From Mesorhizobium koreense (lineage in GTDB: Bacteria; Pseudomonadota; Alphaproteobacteria; Rhizobiales; Rhizobiaceae), in contig NZ_CP134228.1 in assembly GCF_031656215.1 (NCBI RefSeq), positions 62,001-126,000 on the forward strand: a DNA stretch of 64,000 nucleotides, given 5' to 3'. Positions 33,453 through 42,880 of this stretch are shown in pieces (position 1 is the stretch's first letter; every line of letters starts with the position of its first letter). Under the pieces are notes generated by a model. The model was not told the DNA's origin. It did not search any database and saw only the letters and a program-made list of their open reading frames with translations. The translations under genes were made by a program, and so were the position numbers.

Positions 33453-34222
33453 ATCACGCCGCCGTCGACGATGATGGTCTGCGCCGTCAGCATGGCGGCG
33501 GCGTCTGAGGCGAGGAAGAGGCAGGGGCCGACCATGTCGTGCGGCTGCATCGCCTCCTTCAGGCATTGCCGATCTATATGACCCTTTAGCGTCTCGGGCG
33601 TCACCCATAGCGCTTTCTGGCGCTCGGTGATGACCCAGCCCGGCGCCACCGCGTTGACGCGGATGCCATGCGGCCCAAGCGCGCCCGCAAGGCCCTTGGT
33701 AAGTCCGATCACGCCGGCCTTGGCGGCGGTGTAGGAGGGCATGCCGCCATGGTTGATCATGAAGGACGTGGAGGTGAAATTGACGATCGCGCCGCGACCG
33801 ACCTTCTTCATGCCTTCGGCGACGGCCTGCACGGTAAAGAAATGCGGCCTCAGATTGATCGCCTGATTGTGGTCCCAGAATTCCGCGGTGACCTCCGCGA
33901 TCTCGTGACGGTCGTCGAGCGCGGCGTTGTTGACGAGAACCGTTACAGGGCCATGGGCGGAGGCGGCCTCGTCCACGGCCATGCGCAGCGCCTCGATGTC
34001 GCTCAAATCGGCGTGGATGAAAAGCGGGCGCCGGCCGGCATCACGTTCCAGCCGCGCGCACAATGCCTCGCTCGGCTTCTCGGCGATGTCGATGAAGGCG
34101 ACGTTCGCACCCTGCCGCACAAAGCCTTCGGTCAGCGCGGCGCCGATACCCGAACCGCCGCCGGTGATCAGTACCGAAGCGCCTTCGAGATCGGGGAAAC
34201 GCGCGGTGGTGGGAGCGGTCAT
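33449..34222 (-). CDS. SDR-family oxidoreductase (sugar-dehydrogenase-like)
   Basis: 257 residues from the ATG at 34222; a GTG at 34270 would add 16. The cofactor motif is TGGGSGIG, NNAA replaces the usual NNAG, and the active site is in NFTSTSFMINHGG and SYTAAK (Y-x-x-x-K). The overall pattern recalls galactose/arabinose or other aldose 1-dehydrogenases, whose lactone products are opened by hydrolases. The next gene encodes an MBL-fold hydrolase, coupled by an overlap, which would suit such a role. The substrate is inferred only. Confidence 0.85.
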   Translation of the reverse strand: MTAPTTARFPDLEGASVLITGGGSGIGAALTEGFVRQGANVAFIDIAEKPSEALCARLERDAGRRPLFIHADLSDIEALRMAVDEAASAHGPVTVLVNNAALDDRHEIAEVTAEFWDHNQAINLRPHFFTVQAVAEGMKKVGRGAIVNFTSTSFMINHGGMPSYTAAKAGVIGLTKGLAGALGPHGIRVNAVAPGWVITERQKALWVTPETLKGHIDRQCLKEAMQPHDMVGPCLFLASDAAAMLTAQTIIVDGGVM

Positions 34223-34292
34223 TCCGGCATCGGCCTTTTCGGTATCCTGATCCGATCCGGTCGCAGACACCCTGACGGGACGGGAGAAACGC

Positions 34293-35633
34293 TCAGGCCG
34301 GAACTAGCGGAAGGTCGCCGGCGGCCCGCAGATAGTCAAGGGTGGAGCCTGCATTCGCCGGCTTGCCGAAGAGATAGCCCTGGCCGCCGCCGCAGCCGAA
34401 CTGCATGAGGCGTTCCGCCTGCCCCTCCTCCTCGATCCCCTCGGCGACCACCTCCATGCCGAGCCCCTCGCACATGGCAAGGATGGCGCGGATGATGTGC
34501 TCGGAAGGCTTGTCGTCGAGGACGGAGGAGACGAAGCTCCGATCGATCTTGAGCTTGTCGAAATTGAACTCGCGCAGCCGTCCGAGACTGGACTGGCCGG
34601 TGCCGAAATCATCGAGCGAGACGCGAATGCCGACCGATTTCAGATCCTTGACGATTTTCTCGGCGGAAGCGGGATCGGTCATCAGGCCGGTCTCGGTGAT
34701 CTCGATCTCGAGACGGCGCGGATCGAAGCCCATACGATCGAGAATGGCGAGGATATGCAAGCCGGTATTCTGGTCGACGAGTTGGGAAGGCGAGAGGTTG
34801 AAGGACAGGAAGAGGTCGGACGGCCATTTGCGCGCAGCCTCCGTCGCCTTGCGCAGCACGAGCTGGGAAAGCGGCCCGATGATGCCGCGCTCCTCGGCGA
34901 TGGGGATGAAGACGCCCGGTGGGACGAAGCCCAGATCGCGGTCGGTCCAGCGCGCCAGCGCCTCGAAGCCGATCGTCTTGCGTGTCCTGATATCGACAAT
35001 CGGCTGGAAATAGGGCTCGACCTCGCCATGGGAAACAGCGCGCCTGAGCGCCTGCTCGATGCGGGTGACGCGCTTTGCCGCCTCTTCCATCTCGTGGGTA
35101 TAGACGACGACACGCCCCCGCCCCGACTGCTTGGCGTGGTAGAGCGCGGTCTCGGCCTTGTCGACCAGAAGCTCCGTCGTCTCCTCGCCCGAATAGAACA
35201 GCGAGCAGCCGACCGACGCCGAAAGGCGCGCGGTACGCTCGCCGAGATCGTAGGGCGCGGAGAGCACTTCGATCAGCATGCGCGCTTTTTCCTCGACAGC
35301 GTCCTCGCTGAACACCATCGGATAGAGAAAGGCGAATTCGTCCGGCCCGACGCGGGCAACCGTCGAGTGCTGGTCCATCGCTGCGCGCAGCCGCATGGCC
35401 ACCTGCAGCAGGATCTCGTCGCCTGCGCCGCGGCCGAACAGGTCGTTGATCGGCTTGAAGCCGTCGAGATCGATGATGCCGATGGCGAAGGGCGCCGGAT
35501 CATCGGCGCGGTCGCCGATCAGCCTCTCGATCTTGCCGAAAAAGCGCCGCTCGTTGCCGAGGCCAGTCAGCGGATCGGTGAAGGCGAGGTCCGTCTCTCG
35601 CCGGTCGTATCCGTTTCCGATCGCAGTCCGCAT
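34293..35633 (-). CDS. GGDEF-EAL protein, probable c-di-GMP phosphodiesterase
   Basis: 446 residues with no sensor domain or membrane segment. The GGDEF domain covers about residues 15-175, but its signature reads RVGPDEF, with proline for the second glycine, so cyclase activity is doubtful; it may bind GTP as a regulator. The EAL domain (about 190-435) keeps GFEALARW, the metal ligands of NLSPSQ, EITE, DDFGTG and AEGIE. It most likely degrades c-di-GMP, favouring motility over biofilm. A 16-bp palindrome lies in its promoter region. Confidence 0.92.
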   Translation of the reverse strand: MRTAIGNGYDRRETDLAFTDPLTGLGNERRFFGKIERLIGDRADDPAPFAIGIIDLDGFKPINDLFGRGAGDEILLQVAMRLRAAMDQHSTVARVGPDEFAFLYPMVFSEDAVEEKARMLIEVLSAPYDLGERTARLSASVGCSLFYSGEETTELLVDKAETALYHAKQSGRGRVVVYTHEMEEAAKRVTRIEQALRRAVSHGEVEPYFQPIVDIRTRKTIGFEALARWTDRDLGFVPPGVFIPIAEERGIIGPLSQLVLRKATEAARKWPSDLFLSFNLSPSQLVDQNTGLHILAILDRMGFDPRRLEIEITETGLMTDPASAEKIVKDLKSVGIRVSLDDFGTGQSSLGRLREFNFDKLKIDRSFVSSVLDDKPSEHIIRAILAMCEGLGMEVVAEGIEEEGQAERLMQFGCGGGQGYLFGKPANAGSTLDYLRAAGDLPLVPA

Positions 35634-35719
35634 TTCATTCCCGCCCGTTCATCCCGGCGCGGACCCTGACAGCAAAGCGTTTAGGAAAAGTGTGCAAAGT
35701 CTCTCTCCTTCGCGCTATC

Positions 35720-35735
35720 TTGCACACATGTGCAA
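35720..35735. promoter_or_regulatory. 16-bp palindrome upstream of the GGDEF-EAL gene
   Basis: TTGCACACATGTGCAA is a perfect palindrome of 7-bp arms with a CA spacer. A further half-site, TGTGCAAA, lies at about 35691, closer to the gene. The spacing suits a dimeric regulator acting on the c-di-GMP gene starting at 35633. Confidence 0.5.
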
Positions 35736-35776
35736 TCGACGGTCACGGATGGGATCGGCCTCGGATTTGCGCGGCA

Positions 35777-37606
35777 TCACCGCTGGACGACATGGAAGAG
35801 CTTCAGCGGCTGATCCGCGGTGGAAGGAAGCGGGACCAGCCAGGCCGGGACCTCCCCTTTCGCCAGGCGAGCCACCAGGCCATCGGGCGCCCGCTTCGCC
35901 AGGCTCTCGGTTTCGTCGTTGCCGGGACAGCTTGCCACCACGGTGACGCCGTAGCGGCGCACGATGTCACGGGCTTCGGCGTCCGTTCCGGTAAAGGCAT
36001 TCAGCGTTGCCAGATCGCCTTCGACATTGCGGTGGTAAGGACCTGCCAGCACGCGCTGTGGCGTATAGCGCAGGATCTGAGCGCCGAGATTGGAGACGGC
36101 GAGCACCGTCGCGTGCGGCAGCGCGGAGAGCGCGGCGTAGTCACTCCGCGAGACGCATGACGCTTTCGACGAACCACGGTCGGGCGCCTTGTCGGGAGCG
36201 AACAGATGTGCGGCGGATTGAGCGGCCGTACTCCAGACAACGTTGAAGGACACCAGCCACACCGCCAAAAGCCTTACCGCATCGCCTTTGGCCGGACGAT
36301 CGCCGATGCGTGCCCGCCAGTCGCCCACCCAGGCAGCCAACGGCACGACGGAAAGCGGTATCGAAAAGAACACGCCCCGGACCTGCCAGAAACTGACAAG
36401 GATCGCCATGATGAGAAAGGCTCCGAAGACCAGTTCTTCCCGGCCCAGCCCACTCTTGCAAAGCCGTAATCCGAGAACGAATGCGGCGAGAAGAGGCGTG
36501 CAGTAATAGGCCGCAGCCATTGCCGGTTGGGCCACGAGCACCTGCCGGATGGATTGGGCTTCCGCGACCGCGTCGAGCCAATAAGCCTTGAGCTTCGGGT
36601 CGAGACCGGCATAGGGCGCGGCGATGCATTCAGGGAAGGCGAAAAAGACGAGCGCCGCTACCGCCGCCGCCAGGATCGACAACGACAAGAACCTGCCTCC
36701 GAAGCTTGCGCGGCAGGCTGGAACGGAAGCGGCCGCGAACAGGCCACCGCCCGCAAGCGCGGCAATCGACATCTGCGGCAACGTGAAGGCGTCGCAGCGA
36801 GGCGCGCCCCAAAGCGATACGGGAACGGTGGCCAGGAAAGACAGAAGCGAAACGATGGCGAAGCCGGCGCCAAAGCCGGCAGCCGGCGATTGCTCCGCAT
36901 CGCCTTGAAAGAGAAAGGCGATTGCCGCGACCACACCCGCGAGCGCCACATAAGGCGCCGTCTCCATTCCGACCACCAGCGACAGCGCCGCCGCCACGCC
37001 GGCGCCGAAACCAGCCAGCCGGCGTCCGCCACCGGACATCAGGAAAAGGATTGCCGCGAGGACGAGGATAAGCTGGACGTTGTGATGGTCAAGCGAAGCG
37101 CCCTGGAACAGCGGCAGGTTATAGAGCGCCAGTGCGCCGATGACGACCGCCGGAAGCATGGCCTCGGCATTTCCGAGGCGTCGTACCAGGCGCAGGAGAA
37201 GAAACAGCGCCACCGTCATCAACAGAGCGGGATAGACGATCTCGACGATTGTCTCGGCACGTTCCATGCTGCCGGTGACGGCCTTTGCCAGCAAAAGAAG
37301 CGCGGCGATCGGCGCGTCGACGAAGCGCGACCAGTGCATAAGGAAGCCGCCTTCCGGCCCCATGCGATATTGATGGAGATCATACCAGCCCTGCCCCGAC
37401 AGGAAGTCGAGGACCTCGACCATACGCATCAGGCTGTCATTGTCGGCATTCGGGCCGAAAATGCGGGGAAAGCCCTGCACGGCATGCACGAGGACGACCG
37501 CGGCGGCGACAAGCAGCGACAGGCCGATGTCCTGCTGCCAATCAGCCCAGCCGCGCCTGCGCAACGCAGCCGCAATATGCCAATCAGACATGTGGTCCTG
37601 CCCCAT
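35777..37606 (-). CDS. Polytopic membrane glycosyltransferase-like protein (609 aa)
   Basis: About a dozen membrane helices and a C-terminal soluble domain of about 130 residues. The first outer loop has NADNDSLMRMVEVLDFL and LMHWSRFVDAP; acidic residues there and a His-Trp pair are typical of GT-C fold enzymes that use polyprenyl-phosphate sugars. No family is named with certainty. It is encoded next to GtrA and GtrB-like genes, the position of the serotype-specific transferase in Gtr modules, so it probably moves one sugar onto a periplasmic glycan or lipid. A start at residue 6 (ATG) is also possible. Confidence 0.75.
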   Translation of the reverse strand: MGQDHMSDWHIAAALRRRGWADWQQDIGLSLLVAAAVVLVHAVQGFPRIFGPNADNDSLMRMVEVLDFLSGQGWYDLHQYRMGPEGGFLMHWSRFVDAPIAALLLLAKAVTGSMERAETIVEIVYPALLMTVALFLLLRLVRRLGNAEAMLPAVVIGALALYNLPLFQGASLDHHNVQLILVLAAILFLMSGGGRRLAGFGAGVAAALSLVVGMETAPYVALAGVVAAIAFLFQGDAEQSPAAGFGAGFAIVSLLSFLATVPVSLWGAPRCDAFTLPQMSIAALAGGGLFAAASVPACRASFGGRFLSLSILAAAVAALVFFAFPECIAAPYAGLDPKLKAYWLDAVAEAQSIRQVLVAQPAMAAAYYCTPLLAAFVLGLRLCKSGLGREELVFGAFLIMAILVSFWQVRGVFFSIPLSVVPLAAWVGDWRARIGDRPAKGDAVRLLAVWLVSFNVVWSTAAQSAAHLFAPDKAPDRGSSKASCVSRSDYAALSALPHATVLAVSNLGAQILRYTPQRVLAGPYHRNVEGDLATLNAFTGTDAEARDIVRRYGVTVVASCPGNDETESLAKRAPDGLVARLAKGEVPAWLVPLPSTADQPLKLFHVVQR

Positions 37607-37678
37607 CGCTCACCCGGCCGGCCGAGCTTAGCGGCGCCTTTTCAACAAACGGTAAAGCCACGCCCGGAGGAGCTTCGT

Positions 37679-38086
37679 TCAACGGGCGCGGCCGGTCTCG
37701 GGGAAGACCCACAGGATGGATCCTGCATAGCTTACGGCGCTGGCGCCAAGGACCGTCAACGCCGACATGACGAAAGGTGAGGCGTGGAAGCCGGCCACCG
37801 CGATATGGGCAATCAGACCCGAAGCAAGCGCGCAACCTGCCTGGAGCACGAAATAGCGGGGCAACGCATGGCCATGATCATGACCACCGCCAAAGGTCCA
37901 GTTTCGCTGCGCCGAATAAGCGGCGACAAATGCGATCGCATATGCGAGCGCGCTCCCGGCAAAGGGCGGCATTCCGCTGGAGACAAAAAGCCAGGACAGG
38001 AAAAAGAGCAGGCCGGCCGCGCTCACCCCCACGACCAGGAAACGCAGCGCCGTCAGGCCTCCGAAAAGCCCCCGACGCTGTTTCAT
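37679..38086 (-). CDS. GtrA-family membrane protein (putative flippase)
   Basis: 135 residues with four membrane helices and the GtrA landmarks RFLVVGVSAAG, an internal AYAIAFVAAYSAQRNWTF (the N-x-x-W-T-F motif) and a final helix near SILWVF. GtrA proteins are thought to flip undecaprenyl-phosphate-linked sugar across the inner membrane. The ATG at 38086 overlaps the stop of the GtrB-like gene (ATGA), so translation is coupled. Confidence 0.88.
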   Translation of the reverse strand: MKQRRGLFGGLTALRFLVVGVSAAGLLFFLSWLFVSSGMPPFAGSALAYAIAFVAAYSAQRNWTFGGGHDHGHALPRYFVLQAGCALASGLIAHIAVAGFHASPFVMSALTVLGASAVSYAGSILWVFPETGRAR

Positions 38087-39327
38087 TCGACCTTTGCCGG
38101 CTGAAGGCTTGTCCTGCCCGGCGCCGCTCCGATCCGGCGGCTGGAAACCGGGATCTCGAGCACGCCGAGCAGGAACGCCGAAAAGAAGAGCTGGAGGCCA
38201 ATGACGATCAGGCTGAGGCCGAGTATCACGATACGGGGAATCTCCGGTTCGTTCAGCGGCCCGAAGCCGAGTTGCGCCCAACGCGCCAGGGCGTAGCCGA
38301 AGAAAAGCCCGCCGCCGCCGAAGATGATCCCGGCGCCGAGCGCCAGACGGTCCGTACTGATATTGCGGATCAGCCAGTCCGACCGGCTGGTTGCCGGCAG
38401 GAAGCCGGTGATATGCGCATAATATCGGGAGAGCAGGCCGACCGTCACGAGTTGCACGCCCGAAACCATCATGAAACAGGCCGCCATGAAGGTATTGAGG
38501 TCGAGCGAGAGATTATCGACGATGTCCAACGGCCCGAACAGAAGCAAGGACGCGAGCACGAAGCCGACGCCGAACAGCGCCATGCCCGGAATGAAGAACA
38601 GCCATTTCGGATTGTGCATCAGCAGGAATTTGAGATGCCGCCAGCCATCCCTCCATGTCCGCAGGTGCGGCGGGCGGCTGCGCCCATCCGGCTTGAGCGT
38701 TGTCGGCACCTCCTCGATGCGCAGGCCCTGAAGCGCGCTACGGACAACCATCTCGCTGGCGAATTCCATGCCTGTCGTGTGCAGATCGAGCGAGCGGATG
38801 GACACGGCGTTGAACCCGCGCAAACCACAATGGAAATCGCCTGCGTCGATCCTGAACAGGAGCCGCCCGAGCCAACTCAGCACCGGGTTTCCAAGATAAC
38901 GATGCAGAGCCGGCATGGCATCGCGTTCGATCCCGCCCTTGAAGCGGTTGCCCATGACAAGGTCGGCGCCGGCGCGCAACCGGTCGACGAAAGCTTCCAG
39001 CGCGGAGAAATCGTAGCTGTCGTCGGCGTCGCCCATGATGATGTAGCGGCCTCTCGCCCTGGCGATCCCGCCGCGCAGCGCAGCACCATAGCCCTTGTCC
39101 GACACCGCGATGACGCGGGCGCCGAGATCGGCGGCAATCTTCTGCGAACCGTCCGTGCTGCCATTGTCGGCGATGAGCACTTCACCCGAAATCCCGTATC
39201 CGGCCAGAAAGGCAAGCGCCTTGGTCACGCAAACCGCGATCGTCTCCGCCTCGTTGAGGCAGGGCATCAGGATTGTCAGCTCGATTTCGTCCTGCAGGCT
39301 TTCGCGCAAGGGGAAGACGGCGTTCAT
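38083..39327 (-). CDS. GT2 glycosyltransferase with C-terminal membrane helices (GtrB/DPM-like)
   Basis: 414 residues. The catalytic GT-A domain (about 15-230) starts with LTILMPCLNEAETIAVCV, contains the sugar-nucleotide DxD as GDADDSYDF and the acceptor region GNRFKGG. Four hydrophobic helices follow in the C-terminal 170 residues, as in GtrB and dolichyl-phosphate sugar synthases. It would charge a polyprenyl phosphate with a sugar on the cytoplasmic side. It begins a compact operon with the GtrA gene and the polytopic transferase gene. Divergent from gshB. Confidence 0.9.
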   Translation of the reverse strand: MNAVFPLRESLQDEIELTILMPCLNEAETIAVCVTKALAFLAGYGISGEVLIADNGSTDGSQKIAADLGARVIAVSDKGYGAALRGGIARARGRYIIMGDADDSYDFSALEAFVDRLRAGADLVMGNRFKGGIERDAMPALHRYLGNPVLSWLGRLLFRIDAGDFHCGLRGFNAVSIRSLDLHTTGMEFASEMVVRSALQGLRIEEVPTTLKPDGRSRPPHLRTWRDGWRHLKFLLMHNPKWLFFIPGMALFGVGFVLASLLLFGPLDIVDNLSLDLNTFMAACFMMVSGVQLVTVGLLSRYYAHITGFLPATSRSDWLIRNISTDRLALGAGIIFGGGGLFFGYALARWAQLGFGPLNEPEIPRIVILGLSLIVIGLQLFFSAFLLGVLEIPVSSRRIGAAPGRTSLQPAKVE

Positions 39328-39533
39328 CTCAGTTCCGGTCCACGCTCCACAGCGGTGCCGGTCCCGCCCGCACCGGCGACGAATTTGACCGAAAAGGCTT
39401 AAGATTCTGATGATCCGATCGGGAGAACGGTAACGAATCCGACCTTGGATGCATCCCGCACAAAGCGACGATTGGCAGACAGTCTCGAAATTATGTAGAG
39501 CATTCGGCCTGACAAATTGAGGAAAGCCCGATC

Positions 39534-40481
39534 ATGCCACTCAGCGTCGCAATCCAGATGGACCACGTGTCCACCATCCACATCGTCGGCGATACGACCT
39601 TCGCGCTGGCGCTGGAAGCTGAGCGCCGCGGCCACCGGCTCTTCCACTACACGCCGGATCGCCTTTCCATGCTGGGCGGCAAGGTCTTTGCGCGGGTGGA
39701 GGCGCTTACCGTCGTGGACAGGGCGGAGAAGCACTACGAGCTCGGCGAGCCTGTTCGGACGGACCTCTCGGAGATGGACGTGGTACTGCTCAGGCAGGAC
39801 CCGCCCTTCGACATGAACTACATCACCACGACGCATATCCTGGAGCGCATCCATCCGGCGACGCTGGTGGTCAACGATCCGGCCTGGGTGAGAAACAGCC
39901 CGGAGAAGATATTCGTCACCGAATTCCCCGACCTGATGCCGGAGACGCTGATCACCAAGGACCCGCTCGAGGTGGCGGCCTTCCGCCGCGAGCATGGCGA
40001 CATCATCATCAAGCCGCTCTACGGCAATGGCGGCGCCGGCGTGTTCCATCTGCTCGAAGCCGACCGCAACCTCGCCTCCCTGCTCGAAATGTTCGGCCAG
40101 ATGTTCCGCGAGGCCTATATCGTGCAGCGCTACCTGAAGGAGGTGCGCGCCGGCGACAAGCGCATCATCCTCGTCGACGGCGAGCCGGTCGGCGCCATCA
40201 ACCGCATCCCGGCGGAGCACGATTCGCGCTCCAACATGCATGTCGGCGGGCGCGCCGAGCCGATCGGGATGACGGAGCGCGAGCGCGAAATCTGCGCGCG
40301 GATCGGCCCGGCGCTGAAGGAACGCGGCTTTCTTCTCGTCGGCATCGATGTGATCGGCGACTACCTGACGGAGATCAACGTCACCTCGCCGACCGGCATC
40401 CGCGAGGTGAAGCGCTTCGGCGGGGCGGATATAGCCGCTCTGTTCTGGAACGCGGTGGAGGAGAAACGCGGCACGCGCTGA
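39534..40481 (+). CDS. gshB: Glutathione synthase
   Basis: 315-residue ATP-grasp enzyme that joins gamma-glutamylcysteine and glycine. Landmarks: [47 protein letters not shown] (ATP lysine and glycine loop), [17 protein letters not shown] and the metal site [13 protein letters not shown]. Length matches prokaryotic GshB. Ribosome-binding site TGAGGA precedes the ATG. A strong terminator follows. Glutathione from this pathway is the cosubstrate of GSTs such as the one at 12988. Confidence 0.97.
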   Translation: MPLSVAIQMDHVSTIHIVGDTTFALALEAERRGHRLFHYTPDRLSMLGGKVFARVEALTVVDRAEKHYELGEPVRTDLSEMDVVLLRQDPPFDMNYITTTHILERIHPATLVVNDPAWVRNSPEKIFVTEFPDLMPETLITKDPLEVAAFRREHGDIIIKPLYGNGGAGVFHLLEADRNLASLLEMFGQMFREAYIVQRYLKEVRAGDKRIILVDGEPVGAINRIPAEHDSRSNMHVGGRAEPIGMTEREREICARIGPALKERGFLLVGIDVIGDYLTEINVTSPTGIREVKRFGGADIAALFWNAVEEKRGTR

Positions 40482-40482
40482 C

Positions 40483-40509
40483 GGCGGTCGCGACCGCCTT
40501 TGTTCTTTT
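40483..40509 (+). terminator. Intrinsic terminator of gshB
   Basis: GGCGGT-CGCG-ACCGCC (40483-40498) is a perfect hairpin followed by TTTGTTCTTTT. It starts right after the gshB stop. Confidence 0.85.
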
Positions 40510-40624
40510 CCACAACCGGCAACAACCGGATTACAGCTTTTACGATTATTTGTTCCCTGATTGTTCTTGCACCTGATCGCGATCCGTGCTTGTCTGCCCC
40601 GTGAAAGGGACACGGAGGGGCAAC

Positions 40625-42157
40625 ATGGTTTCGCGGGTGCGCACGGTCGCCTTCCAGGGCATTGAGGCCGTCCCCGTCGACGTGCAGGTGATGGTCGCGC
40701 CCGGCAAGGTGGGAATGCAGATCGTCGGCCTGCCGGACAAGGCGGTGGCGGAAAGCCGCGAGCGGGTACAGGCGGCGCTGCATGCGTCCGGCCTGTCGAT
40801 GCCGGCGAAGAAGGTAACGGTCAACCTGGCGCCGGCCGATCTGCCCAAGGAAGGCAGTCATTACGACCTTCCGATCGCGCTCGGCCTGATGGCGGCGCTC
40901 GGCGCCGTGCCGGGCGACGCGCTGGCGGAATATGTCGTGCTGGGCGAGCTTTCTCTGGACGGGACGATCACGCCGGTGGCCGGCGCCCTGCCAGCCGCGA
41001 TGGGCGCCAACGCCGACGGCAAGGGACTGATCTGTCCGCACGGTTCGGGATCGGAAGCGGCCTGGGCGGGCGAGGAGATCGACATTCTGGCGCCACGCAG
41101 CCTGATCGCCATCGCCAACCATTTCCGCGGCACGCAGGTGCTGAAGCGGCCGGAGGCGCGCATCCGGCCCGCGGCAGGGGCGTTACCCGATCTGGCCGAC
41201 ATCAAGGGGCAAGAGAGCGCCAAGCGAGCCCTGGAGGTGGCGGCAGCCGGCGGGCACAATTTGCTGATGGTCGGGCCGCCCGGCGCCGGCAAATCGATGC
41301 TGGCCCAGCGCCTGCCGTCGATCCTGCCGCCGCTCTCAGCGCGCGAGCTGCTCGAAATCTCCATGATCGCGTCGATGGCGGGCGAACTGGCCGGCGGCCA
41401 GCTTTCCGACCGGCGGCCGTTCCGCTCGCCGCATCATTCCGCCTCCATGGCGGCAATGGTTGGCGGAGGCTTGAGGGTGCGGCCGGGCGAGGTCTCGCTG
41501 GCGCATAACGGCGTGCTGTTCCTCGACGAACTGCCGGAATTCACGCCCCAGGTGCTCGATTCGCTGCGCCAGCCGCTTGAATCGGGCGAATGCGTCATCG
41601 CCCGGGCCAACCACCGTGTCACCTATCCGGCGCGCATCCAGCTTATTGCCGCAATGAATCCGTGCCGATGCGGGATGGCGGGAGAGCCCGGCTATCGCTG
41701 CGCGCGCGGACCGCGCTGCCAGAGCGACTATCAGGCGCGCATCTCAGGTCCACTGCTCGACCGCATCGACCTCAGGGTCGACGTGCCCGCTATCTCCGCG
41801 AGCGACCTCATCCGGCCAGCGAAGTCGGAGCCGTCGAGCGCGGTTGCGGAACGTGTCGCACGAGCGCGCACCATTCAGACGGAGCGTTTCGCCGCGCTCG
41901 GTCCGGCCGGCGCCATGACCAACGCGCATTGCGCGACGAAGCTGATCGAGGAGATCGCGGCGCCGGACGCGGCGGGCGCAGCGCTGCTCTATGATGCGAG
42001 TGAAAAACTCGGCTTCTCCGCGCGCGCCTATCACCGCGTGCTACGTGTCGCGCGCACACTCGCCGATCTCGACGGCGAGGCGAAGGTCGGACGCATCCAT
42101 CTGGCGGAGGCGATCTCGTACCGCGTACCGGGCGAGAGGCTGGCGCAAGCGGCATAG
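40625..42157 (+). CDS. comM: YifB/ComM-family Mg-chelatase-like AAA+ ATPase
   Basis: 510 residues, usual for the family. The N-terminal Lon-protease-like domain (about 1-170) starts VRTVAFQGIEAVPVDVQV and has VGLPDKAVAESRERVQAAL. The AAA+ part has Walker A GPPGAGKSM, HHSASMAAMVGGG and Walker B LFLDELPEF. A cysteine cluster (CRCGMAGEPGYRCARGPRC) is a probable zinc site. ComM homologues are hexameric helicases that promote branch migration in natural transformation; the function here is inferred from family. Start at the ATG at 40625 after GGAGGGG. Confidence 0.93.
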   Translation: MVSRVRTVAFQGIEAVPVDVQVMVAPGKVGMQIVGLPDKAVAESRERVQAALHASGLSMPAKKVTVNLAPADLPKEGSHYDLPIALGLMAALGAVPGDALAEYVVLGELSLDGTITPVAGALPAAMGANADGKGLICPHGSGSEAAWAGEEIDILAPRSLIAIANHFRGTQVLKRPEARIRPAAGALPDLADIKGQESAKRALEVAAAGGHNLLMVGPPGAGKSMLAQRLPSILPPLSARELLEISMIASMAGELAGGQLSDRRPFRSPHHSASMAAMVGGGLRVRPGEVSLAHNGVLFLDELPEFTPQVLDSLRQPLESGECVIARANHRVTYPARIQLIAAMNPCRCGMAGEPGYRCARGPRCQSDYQARISGPLLDRIDLRVDVPAISASDLIRPAKSEPSSAVAERVARARTIQTERFAALGPAGAMTNAHCATKLIEEIAAPDAAGAALLYDASEKLGFSARAYHRVLRVARTLADLDGEAKVGRIHLAEAISYRVPGERLAQAA

Positions 42158-42318
42158 GCTTTGAAGCGTCGACCGCGCCGGGTTTTCGTGGCTCGGCGGA
42201 ACCGGATTTCGACCGACCCGGTACGAGACAGGCGGTTCGGGCAGGAAACGGGATGCGCCATGCCGCCGCCTTGTCGTATCAAGGGCGCGGCAACCGGCAA
42301 TCACGAAAGATTTTGCGC

Positions 42319-42777
42319 ATGACCGTCCTTTATCTTCTCACCGCGCTCGGCCTCGGCGCGATCATTTCCATGCAACCGGCCATCAATGCCCAGATGGCGG
42401 TCAGGCTGGGAAGTCCGCTGGCGGCCGCCACCTGCTCGATCGTCATCAGCCTTGCGATGATCGTCGTCGCTTGGACGGCGTTCGGCCGCGTGCCCATAAG
42501 CTGGTCAAAGCTTGCCTCGCTGCCGTGGTGGGTTCTTATCGGCGGGGCGGCCGGGGCGCTCTTTGTCCTCGGAGGCATCATGGCTGCGCCGAAGCTGGGC
42601 GTGGCCGCCTTCTTCACCTGCATCGTACTGGGGCAGGTCGTCGGCTCGGCGATCCTCGATCAGTTCGGCGCATTCGGCCTAGACGCGCAGCCGATCAGTT
42701 GGACCAGGGCGGTGGGAATACTGCTGGTCGTCGCGGGCGCGGCGATGACCCAGGCGCAAAGCTGGCTGGGATCATAG
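42319..42777 (+). CDS. DMT-superfamily membrane protein, YdcZ/DUF606 type
   Basis: 152 residues with five hydrophobic helices. The pattern LGLGAIISMQPAINAQMAVR near the start and WWVLIGGAAGALFV, IVLGQVVGSAILDQFGAFGL in the second half are typical of this half-size transporter family, which works as a dimer. Substrate unknown. The ATG at 42319 is preferred over an in-frame start 66 bases upstream that would add a polar, non-membrane extension. Confidence 0.87.
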   Translation: MTVLYLLTALGLGAIISMQPAINAQMAVRLGSPLAAATCSIVISLAMIVVAWTAFGRVPISWSKLASLPWWVLIGGAAGALFVLGGIMAAPKLGVAAFFTCIVLGQVVGSAILDQFGAFGLDAQPISWTRAVGILLVVAGAAMTQAQSWLGS

Positions 42778-42880
42778 CGTCGGCCGATAACGGGCCGATT
42801 TCCGTCGCCACCCAAATTCACCGGAGTGGCGCCACGGAGCTTAACGCGACAGAGGACGATCGCGGAAACACCGACGCCGG

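Noticed and set aside
36527-37780. 417-codon plus-strand frame
   Set aside because: Shadow of the polytopic membrane protein; the product is charged and low in structure.
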